64,000 bases of DNA, taken from positions 806,001 to 870,000 of the forward strand of contig ML991772.1 in assembly GCA_010094025.1 (NCBI GenBank), in the 5' to 3' direction. The position numbers were made by a program, and so were the translations under genes. The notes under the pieces were generated by a model. It saw only the letters and a list, made by a program, of their open reading frames with translations, was not told the DNA's origin and searched no databases. Below, piece by piece: positions 1 through 11,965 of this stretch; the stretch's first letter is position 1; every line of letters starts with the position of its first letter. This DNA comes from Viridothelium virens (taxonomy: Eukaryota; Ascomycota; Dothideomycetes; Trypetheliales; Trypetheliaceae).

Positions 1-1648
1 TCAACACCCAAGACCTCCGCTTTAGCTACCAGGGAGGGGAACCTGCAAAACATTACTTCCGTAAGTACCGATGCCCAAGACCATGAAGGAGCATGCTTCA
101 TTTCCATTTTGGCACCAATCGTTGGTCTGGACTTGTCTGCGCCCAAGCCCCGGTCTAGATCACCCCAAATCAATGACAGCGGCAAGTCATTCTTCCACAT
201 ACCTGCCAAATACTCTGAAGGGTCTAGCCGCATCCTAAGGCAGCACTGCTTGGCTATCGCTGAGATGGCAAGTAGCCGATCATCTGCGAAGGTGAGCGAG
301 GTGCCAGAGTAATCCTCCACAAGTTCATACCATCGCAGTTTCACTTGCTGTATAGTCAATGTTGGGGAAGTCTCGACGCCCTTTTTGGGGCGGGGCGGTC
401 GCGAATCCGAAATTCCCCGTGGCAAAACTTCTGATGCATCAAGAGAGTGGCATTCCCAAAATACCTGGTCCTTGGTGAAGTGAACAATGCGGGGGGCGAG
501 CGTCCGCTCTTGAAAGACCCAGCCACGCTTGTTTAAGAGCCCTTCAGACGACGCAAGAAAGTGGTTCTCGGAAAACGCCTGGAGGCATATATCCGTTTGT
601 ATTTCGAAGACTCTCACTATTGCTCGGCATGGGTTCGTGGGAAGGCTTTCTCGATCAAAGACTAAGCCGTTGCGACTCTGTGCCTCTGTGGCTGAAATAT
701 TGAGAGTGGAGTTCATATATATCTGATCCATTTGCATAATTTCTCCCGTCTTTTCAGGCCCGTCATCTTGCATTATGCATAAGGCGTCAATCCATATGTA
801 GCGGAAGCCTAGGCTTCTAGTAACGTGGATAGCATGTCGAAATACGGCTGCCTCACTGCATCGTAAAAGATGAGGTGTTATATCGTCATTTAGAAGATAT
901 TCTGTCTCTTTGTTAAGTAATATACCTGGCGGCGTACCCCATCTATGACTTAGAGTGAAATACGGAGTGTCCAGAGGCAGAGCAGTGGATGAGATGATGC
1001 GGACGTTGGGGAGTTCTTCAAGACTCAACATGTCGAATTCTTTTGGTCTCATCTCCTCAGTTGACCTGACGTAGCCTAAGTCAGTTGACATGACGTCTAC
1101 TAAACGTAGTGGAAGCCTTGATGCTGCCAGTAGCCTTGGGCAATTGTCATGAGATGAAATGCAGCTCTTTAGCCAGGAATACGTTTTACGTAAGGTCTCC
1201 AGAGACCATGTCCTTGGAGAATCAAGAACATGCACACACCCGTGTTTGACTAGAGCCGATCAGATTTGTTTTGATGCATTGTGTTTGTGAACAAATCGAC
1301 CTTCTCACCATTTTGAATCCGAATTGAGATTGGGTATTTGGTAGGCTCGTCCCCACTGATTACGATGAAATTAACCATTATGGCGGCTCGGTCGTGCGGA
1401 CTTCTTGAAATAATCAACTCCCGCGAGTCTTCGGGATCAGAAGGTTCGAGAAGTTGGGGAATGGAGGTATGTAGCAGCGTACACATATGGCACGTCGACG
1501 AATACACATTGATTGCTAATCGTGCTTCATACGGTATGCCAAATGGTAACCGATGCTCTTCTGCTGACTGTGAATAGAGGATAGATGCGGCAATCTTGAA
1601 GATGGAGAAGCAGTCGCTGCATACCGTATTCATTTGAGGGTGTGCCAT
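1..1648 (-). CDS. HET-domain (heterokaryon incompatibility) protein, 3' end beyond window
   Basis: The reading frame runs on the minus strand from ATG at 1648, through one intron at 1250-1308 (GTGAGA...CTAG, 59 bp), and leaves the window at base 1 without a stop. HET signatures appear in order: FTLSHRWG (about 905-960), YIWIDALCIMQDD (about 740-800), GWVFQERTLAPR (about 485-525) and APSWSWAS (about 75-95). These are the usual conserved blocks of the fungal HET domain. In known members the domain triggers an incompatibility cell-death response after non-self recognition; nothing here shows the partner. The N-terminus carries Cys pairs (CSDC, CHMC), as is common in this family. The visible part is about 529 residues, so only the C-terminus is missing. 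The family call is firm and the specific role is unknown. Confidence 0.9.
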
Positions 1649-2958
1649 ATGGCTTGGAAAAGATGAGAGAACTAGCAGATAAAGGCTCTGATAGGTGCAT
1701 GGATGATACTATAGTAACTATACCAGAATCAGACAGCACTGCAGTTCGCAATAAAACAATTATTATAGTCTCAGGCACAATCTTCAGTCAGAGAGGATCT
1801 GTCATGTTGAAAGGTGCCCTAAAAGACCTGAGCGTATTGATTTTTTTTGGAGCCTGCTTGACTTTACGAGTCAAGTGATACAGCCTTGCTGCCTTGCCAA
1901 GAGCTCGACATTAGTGAAGTCAAGTGCGGCCCTGCACAGAGTCTGCTCGCTATGCGGACGTTCCGAAATCCGAAGTACCTCTACAGTGTCGTGGTTCTGG
2001 ATTGAGGGCCCCTGGTGGAGCAGGGAGCGCATGGAGTAGGTACCTTAGGATCACGAGATGAGCAGGGTCACGTGCATGCGAAGGACTTAGAAGCGAAGTG
2101 CACAATGCAGATTTAGATTTAGATCCTTCGTCCTTGAATCCTCGTTCATATCAATATAATAGCTATTCAGCTTCATTAGCGTCTCTGACATACAGGTCAC
2201 GAATTTGCTACAATTCTTACTGGGCAGCATCCCTAGGCTAGGGAACTTGGAACCAGAATTCTCGAGACCTCGCGTTTATTCCAAGATCAATCTTGTACCT
2301 TAGGTGTTAATTATCAGCTTATCAGGCAATTTCCGTCTGTCGACTGCTGTACTTGCCTCATAAGCAAGAACTGTTCCTATCAGGCTTCCACTTTGCACCT
2401 TGACACTCGGCTCCTGCGAAAACCAGCCTGCTTTTGGTGTCTATAAAGCTCCCTTTCCCCCTACTGACCGTTTCTCTTGACTTTGCGCCCACACTCCCAC
2501 CTTTCTATCTGCCCCTTTAAACGTCGTATTGGCTGGTTGTGCTAAGTAGTCTTCCCTCCCCTCTACAGCCTGGTCAGGTTGATACGTTGTACAGCGTAGA
2601 CGGCACTGATGCGGCCCCGGATATCATTCCGCTTCAGCTCCTGCTGTGCCCCCACCCTTAATCCTCTTTGCTTGCGGTCCCTCTGCTTGGTGCTGCCTAT
2701 TGACGTCGGCTGCCTCCCTACCCAGGCGGTATGCGAAGATGACTTGCTAGAGCCGTCACTACCCGTTGACTTAGGGGCATCCTTACCTGGCCAGCAGTTC
2801 CAGTCTTCACGAGAGTGTATAAGCAGAAATCGAAGAAACACTTCAAACGAGTGGAATGAATACTGCCAACGGTATTCTAAATATTCTAAGATACAGAAAA
2901 CCCCAAACGCCATCAGTGCGAACATCTTCCCTCTAGAATCGCTCTACGCCACGACCCC
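1649..2958. other. Intergenic region, no supported gene
   Basis: These 1.3 kb lie upstream of the HET gene and downstream of the small secreted-protein gene. A TATAAAG element at about 2442 followed by a pyrimidine-rich run looks like a plus-strand promoter. However, no plus-strand frame downstream (for example 2609-2998) has a recognisable domain, and that frame overlaps the 3' end of the minus-strand gene. Confidence 0.5.
2442..2448 (+). promoter_or_regulatory. Possible orphan TATA box
   Basis: TATAAAG is followed by a CT-rich stretch of about 60 bases, a common fungal core-promoter layout. No convincing plus-strand gene follows, so it may serve a non-coding or very short transcript, or be chance. 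Confidence 0.25.
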
Positions 2959-3339
2959 TTACTCGTTGGGGCAGTTGAACCCATTCACCGTCGGGTAGAT
3001 CGTAGTCAGAGCACTGTTGACAATATCACCGGGATTGAAGGAGCCGAATTGATTCGGGGTGTTGAACCAGAGCTGCGTGTTTCCTCTGTCGTCAGCCACG
3101 CATTGCCAATTCGTGAGAGCAACCCCGCGGCCCATGATTGCATTGAAGATGTCATTGCAGCCGTTGCCATTGTTGTAGGTGACGCCGATATCGATTGAAT
3201 AGGAATTGAAGAAAGGATGTTGCACGCAGTTGCAGGACTGGGTGTTGTCGGGGACACCACGCCTCTCGAGGGGCGACGCAAGAGTAGAGGCGAACCCGTT
3301 AAGGGCGAGGAGGGTGAAAGTGATGGTCTTGAAAAACAT
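2959..3339 (-). CDS. Small secreted cysteine-containing protein
   Basis: This is a single-exon gene of 126 residues. Residues 1-21 form a clear signal peptide (MFFKTITFTLLALNGFASTLA). It is followed by SPLERR, a likely Kex2-type processing site, so the mature protein would be about 99 residues. The mature part has five cysteines (CNC pair, GCND, WQCV, FNCP) and is rich in Asn, Gly and aromatic residues. I do not recognise a named family. Size, secretion signal and cysteines fit an apoplastic effector-like or cell-surface protein, but that is inference. A TATAAAA lies about 120 bp upstream of the ATG. The gene is divergent from the polygalacturonase gene. Confidence 0.7.
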   Translation of the reverse strand: MFFKTITFTLLALNGFASTLASPLERRGVPDNTQSCNCVQHPFFNSYSIDIGVTYNNGNGCNDIFNAIMGRGVALTNWQCVADDRGNTQLWFNTPNQFGSFNPGDIVNSALTTIYPTVNGFNCPNE

Positions 3340-3459
3340 GATGTTGGTAATGAGACTTCGAGGTCAAGAAGAGTTGTAGTGTGAATTGAAGCGACTGTTT
3401 GTTGAGGATGAGAAGTGTGATGCTGATGCTACGAGAGATATCTACGTCCATTCACCTCA

Positions 3460-3466
3460 TTTTATA
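3460..3466 (-). promoter_or_regulatory. TATA box of small secreted-protein gene
   Basis: TATAAAA on the minus strand lies about 120 bp upstream of the ATG at 3339. Confidence 0.45.
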
Positions 3467-4769
3467 CTTGAGAAACTTTCCTCAGAGACTAACTTGAGGT
3501 CAAACGTGGAGCAGATCATACTAATTCAGTCTTCAGATTCCGGTTTCAAGGAAATCTTCAACGGTAAGGTACCCTTGTGAGGTAATCCACGAATGCTTCA
3601 GCCAAATACAACCAGAATTAGAACGACCCCATTGTTTTGGCCCAATAGACTCCATTATGTCTTATATATCTAGAGCATCTTGTCCAATTGGGAATGAGCT
3701 AGCTCCGGTAGATGTAATAAGGAATGTTGGCTATTTCCTAGAAAGGATACCTTATATATGTCTCGGCGACATTTCTTGTAGACCCATCGGGGCCAGTTTG
3801 GGGTAAGCGTTTCATGATGGAAGGCTCATCAGCTCTTGGTCTCAGTTGGCGGCCAGTTACCTTCACCGGTCAGCAATAATTATATGAATACTAGGCTTCA
3901 TCTATCTCTCTTCTCTTCCTCTGTCCGGTGAAAATGGGATGTACTTGGTCATTTCCTATGGTATGATGATCATCTTTGTAGCTGATGTTCCGGACTTCAC
4001 TTGCAAGATACAGTCAGAGTACGGAGTACTCCATCAAAAGTCATCTTCTGTAATACCGGACCTCTTTAATAGGTACATGCCTACCTAGTGGGTAGGTAAT
4101 CAGCGCTACATGGGACCAGAAATAGGGACCGGACAGGGTCGACTCACGTGTACTTGGGGGCTGCGCTGGAGTAGTGCAGCCTTGGAGCTGCCGGAAGTTC
4201 CGGATAGCTTGTTCATCATCAAGCTGTATAGGTGGAAATGAAAATGGATTTGATTGATTTTTGTCGAGTGTAACTTCTCCTGAAAGCAGGATAGGAAATG
4301 GAACATTTTCCGGACTCGCCAGGGTCCACCAGGGTTCGACTTCGACTCCCAATGGTGGGGAATTTGATCCGCATCCGGACAATATCTTGCCACCAGTCAT
4401 CGCTCCCTTCAGGCCTCCACGATTATATTTGTGGCAGCCCTGCATTCGGGAATCTCCACAGAATCGGAATCGTTTCATCAGTCAATGAACCAAAGCTTCG
4501 GAATGCTTTTAGGGTTCAGAACAAGAGTGCCGAGGCACGAGGCGCGTGTAGATGCGTCCGATCCTAACGCGGGTTGAGGGGAAACAGCGTTGCAACGTTC
4601 ACTTCTTCTGCCTAATATTTAGGAAAGACAGCGGAAGCTGTCATGCAGACAATCGTGCAGCATGATTGGAGGACCCGGCATGAGCAATTTAGAAGAGGAG
4701 GAGGAACAAGAAACGAAGTTTTTCCAGCAATGTTGATAGGTAAGGAGAGCATCCTAGGGGATATACAAT

Positions 4770-4776
4770 TATATAA
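4770..4776 (+). promoter_or_regulatory. TATA box of polygalacturonase gene
   Basis: TATATAA lies about 72 bp upstream of the ATG at 4848, a spacing typical of a strongly regulated secreted-enzyme gene. Confidence 0.5.
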
Positions 4777-4847
4777 ACCAGGCTTGGGAGATGATTGCCA
4801 TGAAGTGTTACTCAGAAGTCCACCATTGGGAGTGAAAGGCATTAAAG

Positions 4848-6236
4848 ATGATTGCTTCTCGATCAATTCCTGTGCTTGCCCTTGCGGCTCTCTCCATTGC
4901 CTCTCCTGTCGTCCCTGCACCCGAGATTACAGCAGCCCCATCACCGGCTGAAATTCAAAAGCGGGCAACAAGCTGTACTTTCTCGGGCTCGAGTGGTGCG
5001 TCGCTGGCCAGCGTTTCTCAGAAGTCCTGTTCGACGATTGTGTTATCCAATGTCGCCGTACCTTCTGGCGTGACTTTGAACCTTTCTGATCTTGAGGATG
5101 ACACCACGGTATGATAAGTGACTCTGTGTTCATGTATCTTTAGAGCTCATGTCATGGCCTAGGTCATATTCGAAGGTACAACGACCTGGGGCTACAAGGA
5201 ATGGGCCGGGCCTTTGATGCAGATCGAAGGCAGCCATATCACTATCAAAGGCGCAAGCGGCGCAGTTCTCAATGGGAACGGGGCTGAATGGTGGGATGGC
5301 GAAGGAGGCAGCGGTGGAAAGACGAAACCGAAATTCTTCTATGCACATGACCTCACAGACTCGACCATCAGCAATCTCTACATCCAGAACACACCGGTTC
5401 AAGCTATAAGCATTGATAATGCAAATAGCCTTATAGTCAGCGGCGTGACGATTGATAATCGGGCCGGTGATACCGGAGGAGGGAAGAATACGGACGGATT
5501 CGATATCGGGGATAGCACCGGCGTGACCATTACTGGGGCAAACGTCTACAACCAGGATGATTGTGTAGCCGTCAACTCCGGGACGGTACGTGAATGCGGA
5601 GCGAACGAGACAATCGCATCTTATACTGACAATAAGGCCAGAGCATTACTTTCAGTGGCGGTGTCTGCTCTGGCGGGCATGGCTTGTCGATTGGCTCTGT
5701 TGGTGGACGAAGTGACAACACTGTCGAAACCGTTACCTTTGAGAACTCGGAAGTGAAAAGCTCATCAAACGGTACTTCATCCAGATTTTTTACCCCAATG
5801 TCCTGACTTGGATGGTGATGTGAGCTGATCCTCCGGAAATAGGGATCCGTATCAAGGCTACTGAGGGCGACACTGGTACCATAAAGGGAATCACATACTC
5901 TGGCATCACACTCTCAGGTATTACTGGGTATGTAATCTCTGGTCCATTGAATAGATTGACAATGCTAAGTTGTCAACTAGATATGGTATCCTCATCGAAC
6001 AGAACTACGATGGCGGCGACCTCAAAGGTACCCCAACTGCTGGCATCCCTATCACCGACGTGACATTATCAAACATCAGCGGTAGTGGCGGCGTTCAGAG
6101 CTCTGCGACCAATGTTGAGATCGTCTGTGCTAGCGGCGCTTGCTCGAGCTGGACGTGGAATAACGTGGTTGTGACCGGAGGCAAGACGAGCACGAACTGC
6201 CAGGGGGTCCCTAGTGGTGCAAGTTGCTCTGCATGA
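4848..6236 (+). CDS. GH28 endopolygalacturonase, secreted
   Basis: Five exons, 4848-5108, 5163-5585, 5642-5771, 5843-5927 and 5981-6236, give 384 residues. Introns of 53-71 bp all have GT and AG ends. The enzyme hydrolyses alpha-1,4-galacturonosyl bonds of pectin outside the cell. A signal peptide (about residues 1-18) and a short propeptide ending in KR (residues 38-39, Kex2 site) precede the beta-helix. The four GH28 signatures are present: NTDGFDIG (Asp197), [10 protein letters not shown] (Asp218, Asp219), GGHGLSIGS (His241) and RIK (Arg274, Lys276). Length matches fungal endo-PGs. Conserved cysteines are present at the C-terminus (VCASGAC, NCQG, SCSA). The catalytic set is complete, so the enzyme should be active. 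The ATG was chosen because it starts directly at the signal peptide. Confidence 0.95.
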
Positions 6237-6590
6237 GCTTGAGTACAACGCAAAAAATTTTTACTTGTAAATATTCCCCTAGCCTTTCCTACTAAGAAGC
6301 TAGATAGTAAATAGTGCGAGGCTGATGTCAAGGTTTCCACGGGCTTAGGACTGACCCTGAAAAGAGAAATTCGAGCACGAAGACATATACATTTGATGGA
6401 TATTCACAATTTTATATTATCAACAACACCGCACAATGCATGACTTGTTTCAAAATGACGATGCAAACGTTTCTTAGGTGGACCCAGGACGCCCGCGAGA
6501 TGCAACCTTACCGATCATGCCAATCTCCTTTCCCCAGATACATACGAAAAATCCGCCATCCATCACTTCCACTTCGAACATTCCCACCAA
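6237..6590. other. Convergent intergenic region
   Basis: These 354 bases hold the 3' ends of the polygalacturonase (+) and exgD (-) transcripts. The sequence is AT-rich (about 6250-6440) with no coding potential that I can support. Confidence 0.6.
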
Positions 6591-8935
6591 TCAATAGTTC
6601 TCCGGCAACCCCATCGACCCAAAGTCCGGCACACTCCCACAGTTGAAAGTCCGATTGCCCAGATTCTCCGGCAGAATGCCCGCCTGCGCGCCAAGCTTCC
6701 AACTCCACTGCGTCGCCTGCTCCGTCACCCACGTCCAGTAGAACCAGCCCCAGCCCTTCTCAAAGCTGTACATCTGGCCTTCCGCAAACTGCAGCAGCCA
6801 CTGCTTGTACGCGTCGCTATACGCGCCGGGATCCGCATTCGCGTCGTCGCACTCGCACGGCGGGCTGTTCTTCGTTGGGCACGCGGGAGTCAGCACGTCC
6901 AGCGACGCATTGTTCAGGTTGAGCGTGCCCTCCCACCGGCTGCCTGTGCCGACGTTGTTGAGGTACTGCGTGCAGTCTGTGTCGGCTTGGCTCCATTCGC
7001 CGCACATGGTGGGGCCGAAGCCTGTCGCCGTGTCCATGGAGCGCAGGGTCTGCTGGGTCCAGCCGCTGCAGGCGAAGTTCAGCTTGTCGGAGTGGTCGAG
7101 CGCGATCTGGTCGGTGTTGAAGATGACGTATTGGTGGACGTCGAGGAGGAGGTTGTTGAGCGGGTCGGCGTTTTGGAGTTTGCCTTGCCAGTTGTCGAGG
7201 CCCATGAAGCCGTCGCCGAAGACGATGACGGCGGTGATGTTGTTCTTGCGGATGGATTGGATGGCGGTGGTGGTCCAGTTTAGGACGCGGTTGGTATCGA
7301 GGTCGACCATGCGGGGCTCATTGCAGAGGCCATACATGGTGACGAGATTTTGGTAGCGGGGCTGGGCGAAGAAGGTGGAGAGTTGATTGTGGAGGTCAAG
7401 AGAGCGTTGAGCATTTAGGTCGCCGTCAGTCCCGTTCAGCCAGCCAATAGTGCCCTGTCGACCACTATGGTTCCAGCCGTTTTGACTGCCTGGGAGGCCG
7501 TGTACATCCAGATTTACGCGGAGACCGTACTTTCGACAATATTCAATGGCCCGGAGAAGATAACGCCATGATATTTGTTTCACATACGGGTCGCCATCGT
7601 AGGTTATGACAGCCCAGTAGGAGAATGATATGCGCACGTGATCGAAGCCGGCTGCTTGTATCGCGGCAATGTCCTGCTCTCCCACAAAAGCAGAATAGTG
7701 TTGTTCTAAAGTTGACGCAGCTTTGGAACCTAATGTGCTTGTTAGGGTCCATTCGTCGATGACATTTTGAGAACTGGAATAGCCGCTAAAGAATGATGGA
7801 GTGATGAATGGCTCTATTGATAGCCAGCCCCCAAGGTTCATCCCTCGGATCGGCATCTTGCCGTATTGCCATTTGTCTTTCAGTGCAGGAACATTGCCGT
7901 TGGCACGAGCACTATCGTCCCATGTCGAATTGAGACCCATAATGGGCAGGCCGCCAACAGTCTCATTCGTGTATGTCACGTTGAAATCTATTGTGTCGTA
8001 CCAGGTGAAAGGATCATAATAGGTTCCCTTTGCTGACGCTGGTACGCTGTTAGGATCTAATCCTTGGAGATTGTAGTTTGACGGTCGAGGTGTACCAGAA
8101 CCAGCCGTAGGTGGGTCACTAGACTTCTTCTTCGAAACCACTACGCCAATGACTATTGCAATGATGAGGACGATCACGGTTGCAACGGCTACGAAGATCC
8201 CTAATCCCCAGGTTAATCACTGACAAGCAGTCCCACGCTGACTGTAGACCTACAGATGCGGCGTCGTTTGCGTCTTGCCCTTTCTTCTTCGTCTTCTTCA
8301 CTTCCTGACGGTGGACCTCGTCGGTCTGCTCTGTATTCATACTCCTTGTATTTTTCATTGTATCTCTCGTGACCTTCCTCTAAATAAGGTCCACTGACTA
8401 TTCGCCTCTTCTTCCGATGATGATTATGGTCTGAGCGGTCGTAGTCCCTGTGTCGATGATGGTGTTCGCGACGGTGTTGGTAATGCTCCCGATGAGGTTC
8501 TCTGTGTTTCAATTCTTCAGTCCTTCGCCGTCTCTCCTTTCTTCGTTCTTCATATTTTCCCTTTTCCTCGGCTCTTTGATTCTGCGGATCCCTTTCCTGC
8601 TCCTGTGTATACTCTGCCTCATTCTCCAATTCCACAGACTTGTCTGTTTTGCTCCATCCCAACTTTTCATTCAAGGCATCGAGTTGAGCGAGTGAATTCG
8701 CAGAAAGAGGATTAGTAGTCGAGCTTCCAGCGTGTGACTGAGGCGGTCTATGTCTCCGAGATCTCTCGGGCCTCTGCCGCTTGCGCGTGGGTTCTGGCGA
8801 CGGAGATGCACGGTCGTATTCGTATTGTGCAGTGCTGCGATGGCGAGGAAGTAATGCTCCGGTGCTGTCGGTGGATCGATGTGCGCGACGTCGACGTTCA
8901 CGGCGGGCTGGAGAATCACGCGTCGACCGCGGCAT
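6591..8935 (-). CDS. exgD: Membrane-anchored glucan exo-1,3-beta-glucosidase (GH5, ExgD type)
   Basis: Two exons, 8254-8935 and 6591-8200, with a 53-bp intron, give 763 residues. The first about 225 residues are cytosolic, highly charged and rich in Arg, Glu and His. A single membrane segment follows (about 229-250, IFVAVATVIVLIIAIVIGVVV), so this is a type II protein with an extracellular catalytic domain. GH5 blocks are visible: RGMNLGGWLS, VNLDVHGLPGSQNGWNHSG, GLCNEPRM (acid/base near Glu522) and CGEWSQADTDC (nucleophile near Glu629). It should trim or remodel cell-wall beta-1,3-glucan. The start at 8935 (MPRSTRDSPARR) resembles the charged start of ExgD proteins. A Met 38 codons upstream (9049) would add an unlikely hydrophobic leader. 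One composition-switch focus lies inside this gene near 6950. Confidence 0.92.
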
Positions 8936-9442
8936 TAGCCAGCAGAATTGGACAAGCCAACGGCAGAAATATACAGTAAGATGTACTATAAGCGTACGCT
9001 GGTAGAAATCAAAAAGTCTTGGCAAGGCTGAGGTGAAGATGTTTGTCAAGGCGTTACCAGGGCAACCGCCGGCTCCCAGCGCTGTGGCCCTGTTATTACA
9101 TTATCTACACCCTACCTGGTATTATACCAGATGATATTCCAGAGGCCATATATGGCATTATCAGGCTTCTCTTTGAGCGTGTTTCCAAGCCTCTTTATAC
9201 TGCTGCCCTCGATATTCCAATAATACAGTTGAGGGGCGAGATCGCGCCCCTCATTGAGGCTACCGACTTTGAGCGGCGCAGACGGGCCGTAGCAGTGACC
9301 CATCACTCAAGACCAGATCTAGTACCCATGCCCTGACGGCTGGAGCGCGAACATAATTTGACGGCATAGCTCCTTCCCAAACTGCGGGATAAGCGCTTTC
9401 CCGTGGCCCTGCACGGGATGGAGGGACGCTCTGCCTTGGGCA
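8936..9442. other. Intergenic region upstream of exgD
   Basis: These 507 bases separate two minus-strand genes and should include the exgD promoter. A 7-bp-arm hairpin, CTGGTAT-T-ATACCAG, lies near 9115-9129. Open frames on both strands here have no recognisable domain. Confidence 0.5.
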
Positions 9443-10465
9443 CTAAGTAGCACTCCCGGAGCGCTCGGGCAGAGCAACAGCTTTCCCTTTCCCCTCCTTT
9501 TCATGTGCAGATGATACACCATCGTCGCCGTATAGGTCGTTTTCTTCAATGTATTGAACGACGGGATGTGGTATCAGATACTGGACAGACATTTCCCGCT
9601 TGAGGAATAATCGAACTTTGGTGGAACTGATGTCATTCTGAATGAGTTGCGGTATGACATGAATGTTGTCCTTCCACTGTTGTAAACTTGCGAGTGCATC
9701 GTCAATGTCGGTCCCTGCTCTTTCGATTATGAAAGCGCCATCTATAACGAGTCAGTAATTCCCGGATTTCACCTGTGAAGGAAAACCATTACAATGATTC
9801 AGTATGTGGTCAAGATCCTGAGCGCTCCAGACCCCAGGCGTGGACATGGTCTGTATCAAATCTGCCCCAGCAAGAAGCGCCACATGTATCCGCCGTTTCT
9901 GCCCGCCAACCTGTATACCTCCGTGGACCTCGTTCAGCTCGTGATCGAATCGATCTAGCACTCTAGCAGTTGGCTGATAGTCAGATTGAAGAGGCTCCCA
10001 GGCGTCAACTGTGAACGGTCAGTATCCGTTCGCCGGTAATGAGCCAGAGGCGTTACCCATGATCCACGTCGAGGCATCCTGAACGGCGAGCTGGCACATG
10101 TTTATTCTGTGATGAGCACTAGCAAGACCGGCTTTCTTGTATGCATCGCCAACAGGCGACAAATATCCTCCGATGACTTCGTATTGTGTATTGAATTGAC
10201 AATAGTCTCTCGCCATTTCAAACATTCGTAGATGAAGGTATGTTATTGGAGAGAAGCTCCCACAACCGATGAGCACTACCAAAGTTATCAACATTTGGAG
10301 CGAAGATATCTGATTGAATCATTTACCCAGAGGCGTCCTATGACTGTCGTTGAGGACTTTTTTGAGTCGTTGGGTGGGAAAGCTGTAGTTGTTCATGGTC
10401 GACTTTGGCTTTGCGTTTGCTGCATTTGAGTCTGGGGAAGTCGCCGACGCATTTGTATCCGCCAT
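9443..10465 (-). CDS. NMA1: Nicotinamide/nicotinate mononucleotide adenylyltransferase
   Basis: Four exons, 10327-10465, 10057-10275, 9793-10008 and 9443-9741, with introns of 51, 48 and 51 bp, give 290 residues. The enzyme joins NMN or NaMN to ATP to make NAD or its deamido form. The nucleotidyltransferase start block LVLIGCGSFSPITYLHLRMF is intact, with the GxFxPxTxxHL pattern. The C-terminal signature NDISSTKVRLFLKRE (ISSTxxR motif) is also intact. VGDAYKKAGL and AQDLDHIL match the family. Length agrees with eukaryotic NMNATs. The start was set at 10465 (MADTNASATSP); an in-frame Met 67 codons upstream adds sequence unlike the family. The C-terminal tail after DLYGDDG is short and variable. 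Confidence 0.94.
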
Positions 10466-11965
10466 TCTGTATCGGCGGCTCCCCGAATTGTCGTGAAGAG
10501 GTATGAATCGACGCAGACAGTAATGGTAGGCGACACCGTGCTGTAGTGACTGATAGCCTGTTCTACCGAGATATGACGCAGTGATGAAGCGTTTGATGTT
10601 CGAATGTTTGCGGACAAGGGATACAGCGCGAAGTGGGAAGCTCAAGAGTATTTGTAGCATACACACTCTGATAGTGAAGTATGTAGTGCTTTTTGAAGCT
10701 TTTCTTGCCGGCCTGCAGCCGAGTGCAGTGCAGGAATCTGTATCTCTTCTTACGAAGGGAGCAAATTACTGGTGCCTCGGATTGGTTGGAAACGTGTTCT
10801 TTCTGCCTATGAGGAAGCAGGGTCAAGATCGATATGGCTGCCTTGGAAGTCTGTTACAGTCAGATCCTTCGATATGCAAGAATGTCCTGTATGACTCAAG
10901 TCGGAAGAGGGAGAAAAAGTTCAGAAGCCCAGACGACAATCGGGCACTTATCGGGAGAGTGGGGCTCACCACGCAATTTGGAGGGGTTCTAGAAGCTAGG
11001 CAGTAGTAGGGATATCTTGCCTTGGAGTCTATGTTACTGCCTTGTCCACGCCATCACCTTGAGAGGCTGCTTTTCGTCGTTTCCGTAGACAATATAGGTA
11101 CAGACCTATATGAATATTTCGTCTTCGAATCAGGCATCGCTCATGTCAACATAGACCCGTGGGAAGCCTATTGAGCGCTGGGGCCGCATGCGCCCATTAT
11201 GTGGAGATCACCGACAGGATTTGAAGGGCTATAACCATCATCAGGCGGAGATAATGATACTACTCAGCAGGTCGTTTCCTCCCGATATAGTAGAATCTGT
11301 TGGGAGGTCGGGAACGCCTATGTGGGTCTCAAAGTAATGAACGGTGGTAATGCTACCTATACGCAAACACTGAGTGCAATCTCAGATATTCTCAGCTGGT
11401 GATATACCAACAGTAACGTGCCACAGACGCGTCGGCACAACAAACAGCGTAGATTTGATTCTTGGTGAATGTATTTTGTCATCGTGATCGAGGGTGATGA
11501 GCGGAGGCCAGAGGCGGAAGGGACAAGCAGACCTGCACCTGCATTTTGCTTTGACATCCCGCTTGCGACACTGCTCTCACTGCACCACCTTGATTAATAA
11601 ATCCACAAAAGTCTCATTTGCCCCAGCCCGTGCTCCGCTTCACTTTCTTGAATGTCCCTTCCTCGAGCAACTCGTGATCCACTGTGCCATCACTGCTTGC
11701 CCCGCCTCATGGCGGAGACATAGGCCTAGTCGTGTGGTATGGAGCGAGGTCCTCACCGTGAATCGATTCCAGCAGTGTTCGACGACTCCACCGCACCTTC
11801 AGTAACCAGGTACTCTCGCCATCTCACTTCCACCCTGTTATATAACCTCTGCCGACTGCCTGAACTTCTCTTCCTCCTTGCACTCTACCTCCCGCTCGCC
11901 GGCACCGTCTGCGCTCGGCGGCTACCAATGGTTCTTTGAAAGGTTTATGAAGCAATCAAATTCTC
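10466..11965. other. Divergent promoter region NMA1 / UFD4
   Basis: These 1.5 kb lie between the minus-strand NMN adenylyltransferase and plus-strand UFD4. Frames of up to 141 codons exist (for example 10581-11006, +) but show no domain and biased, non-coding-like composition. I see no RNA gene. Confidence 0.5.

Larger units (their letters stand above)
3340..4847. other. Divergent promoter region between two secreted-protein genes
   Basis: This 1.5-kb stretch separates the minus-strand small secreted protein from the plus-strand polygalacturonase. It holds a TATA box for each. I see no coding region; the frames present lack domains and overlap on both strands. A short inverted repeat (CCTACCTAGTGGGTAGG) lies near 4080-4096. 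Confidence 0.6.

Noticed and set aside
2609-2998. 129-codon plus-strand frame after a TATA box
   Set aside because: It overlaps the 3' end of the well-supported secreted-protein gene on the other strand, has no domain, and shows no coding-like composition.
10581-11006. 141-codon plus-strand frame in the NMA1/UFD4 promoter region
   Set aside because: It overlaps the likely NMA1 leader and has no recognisable domain.
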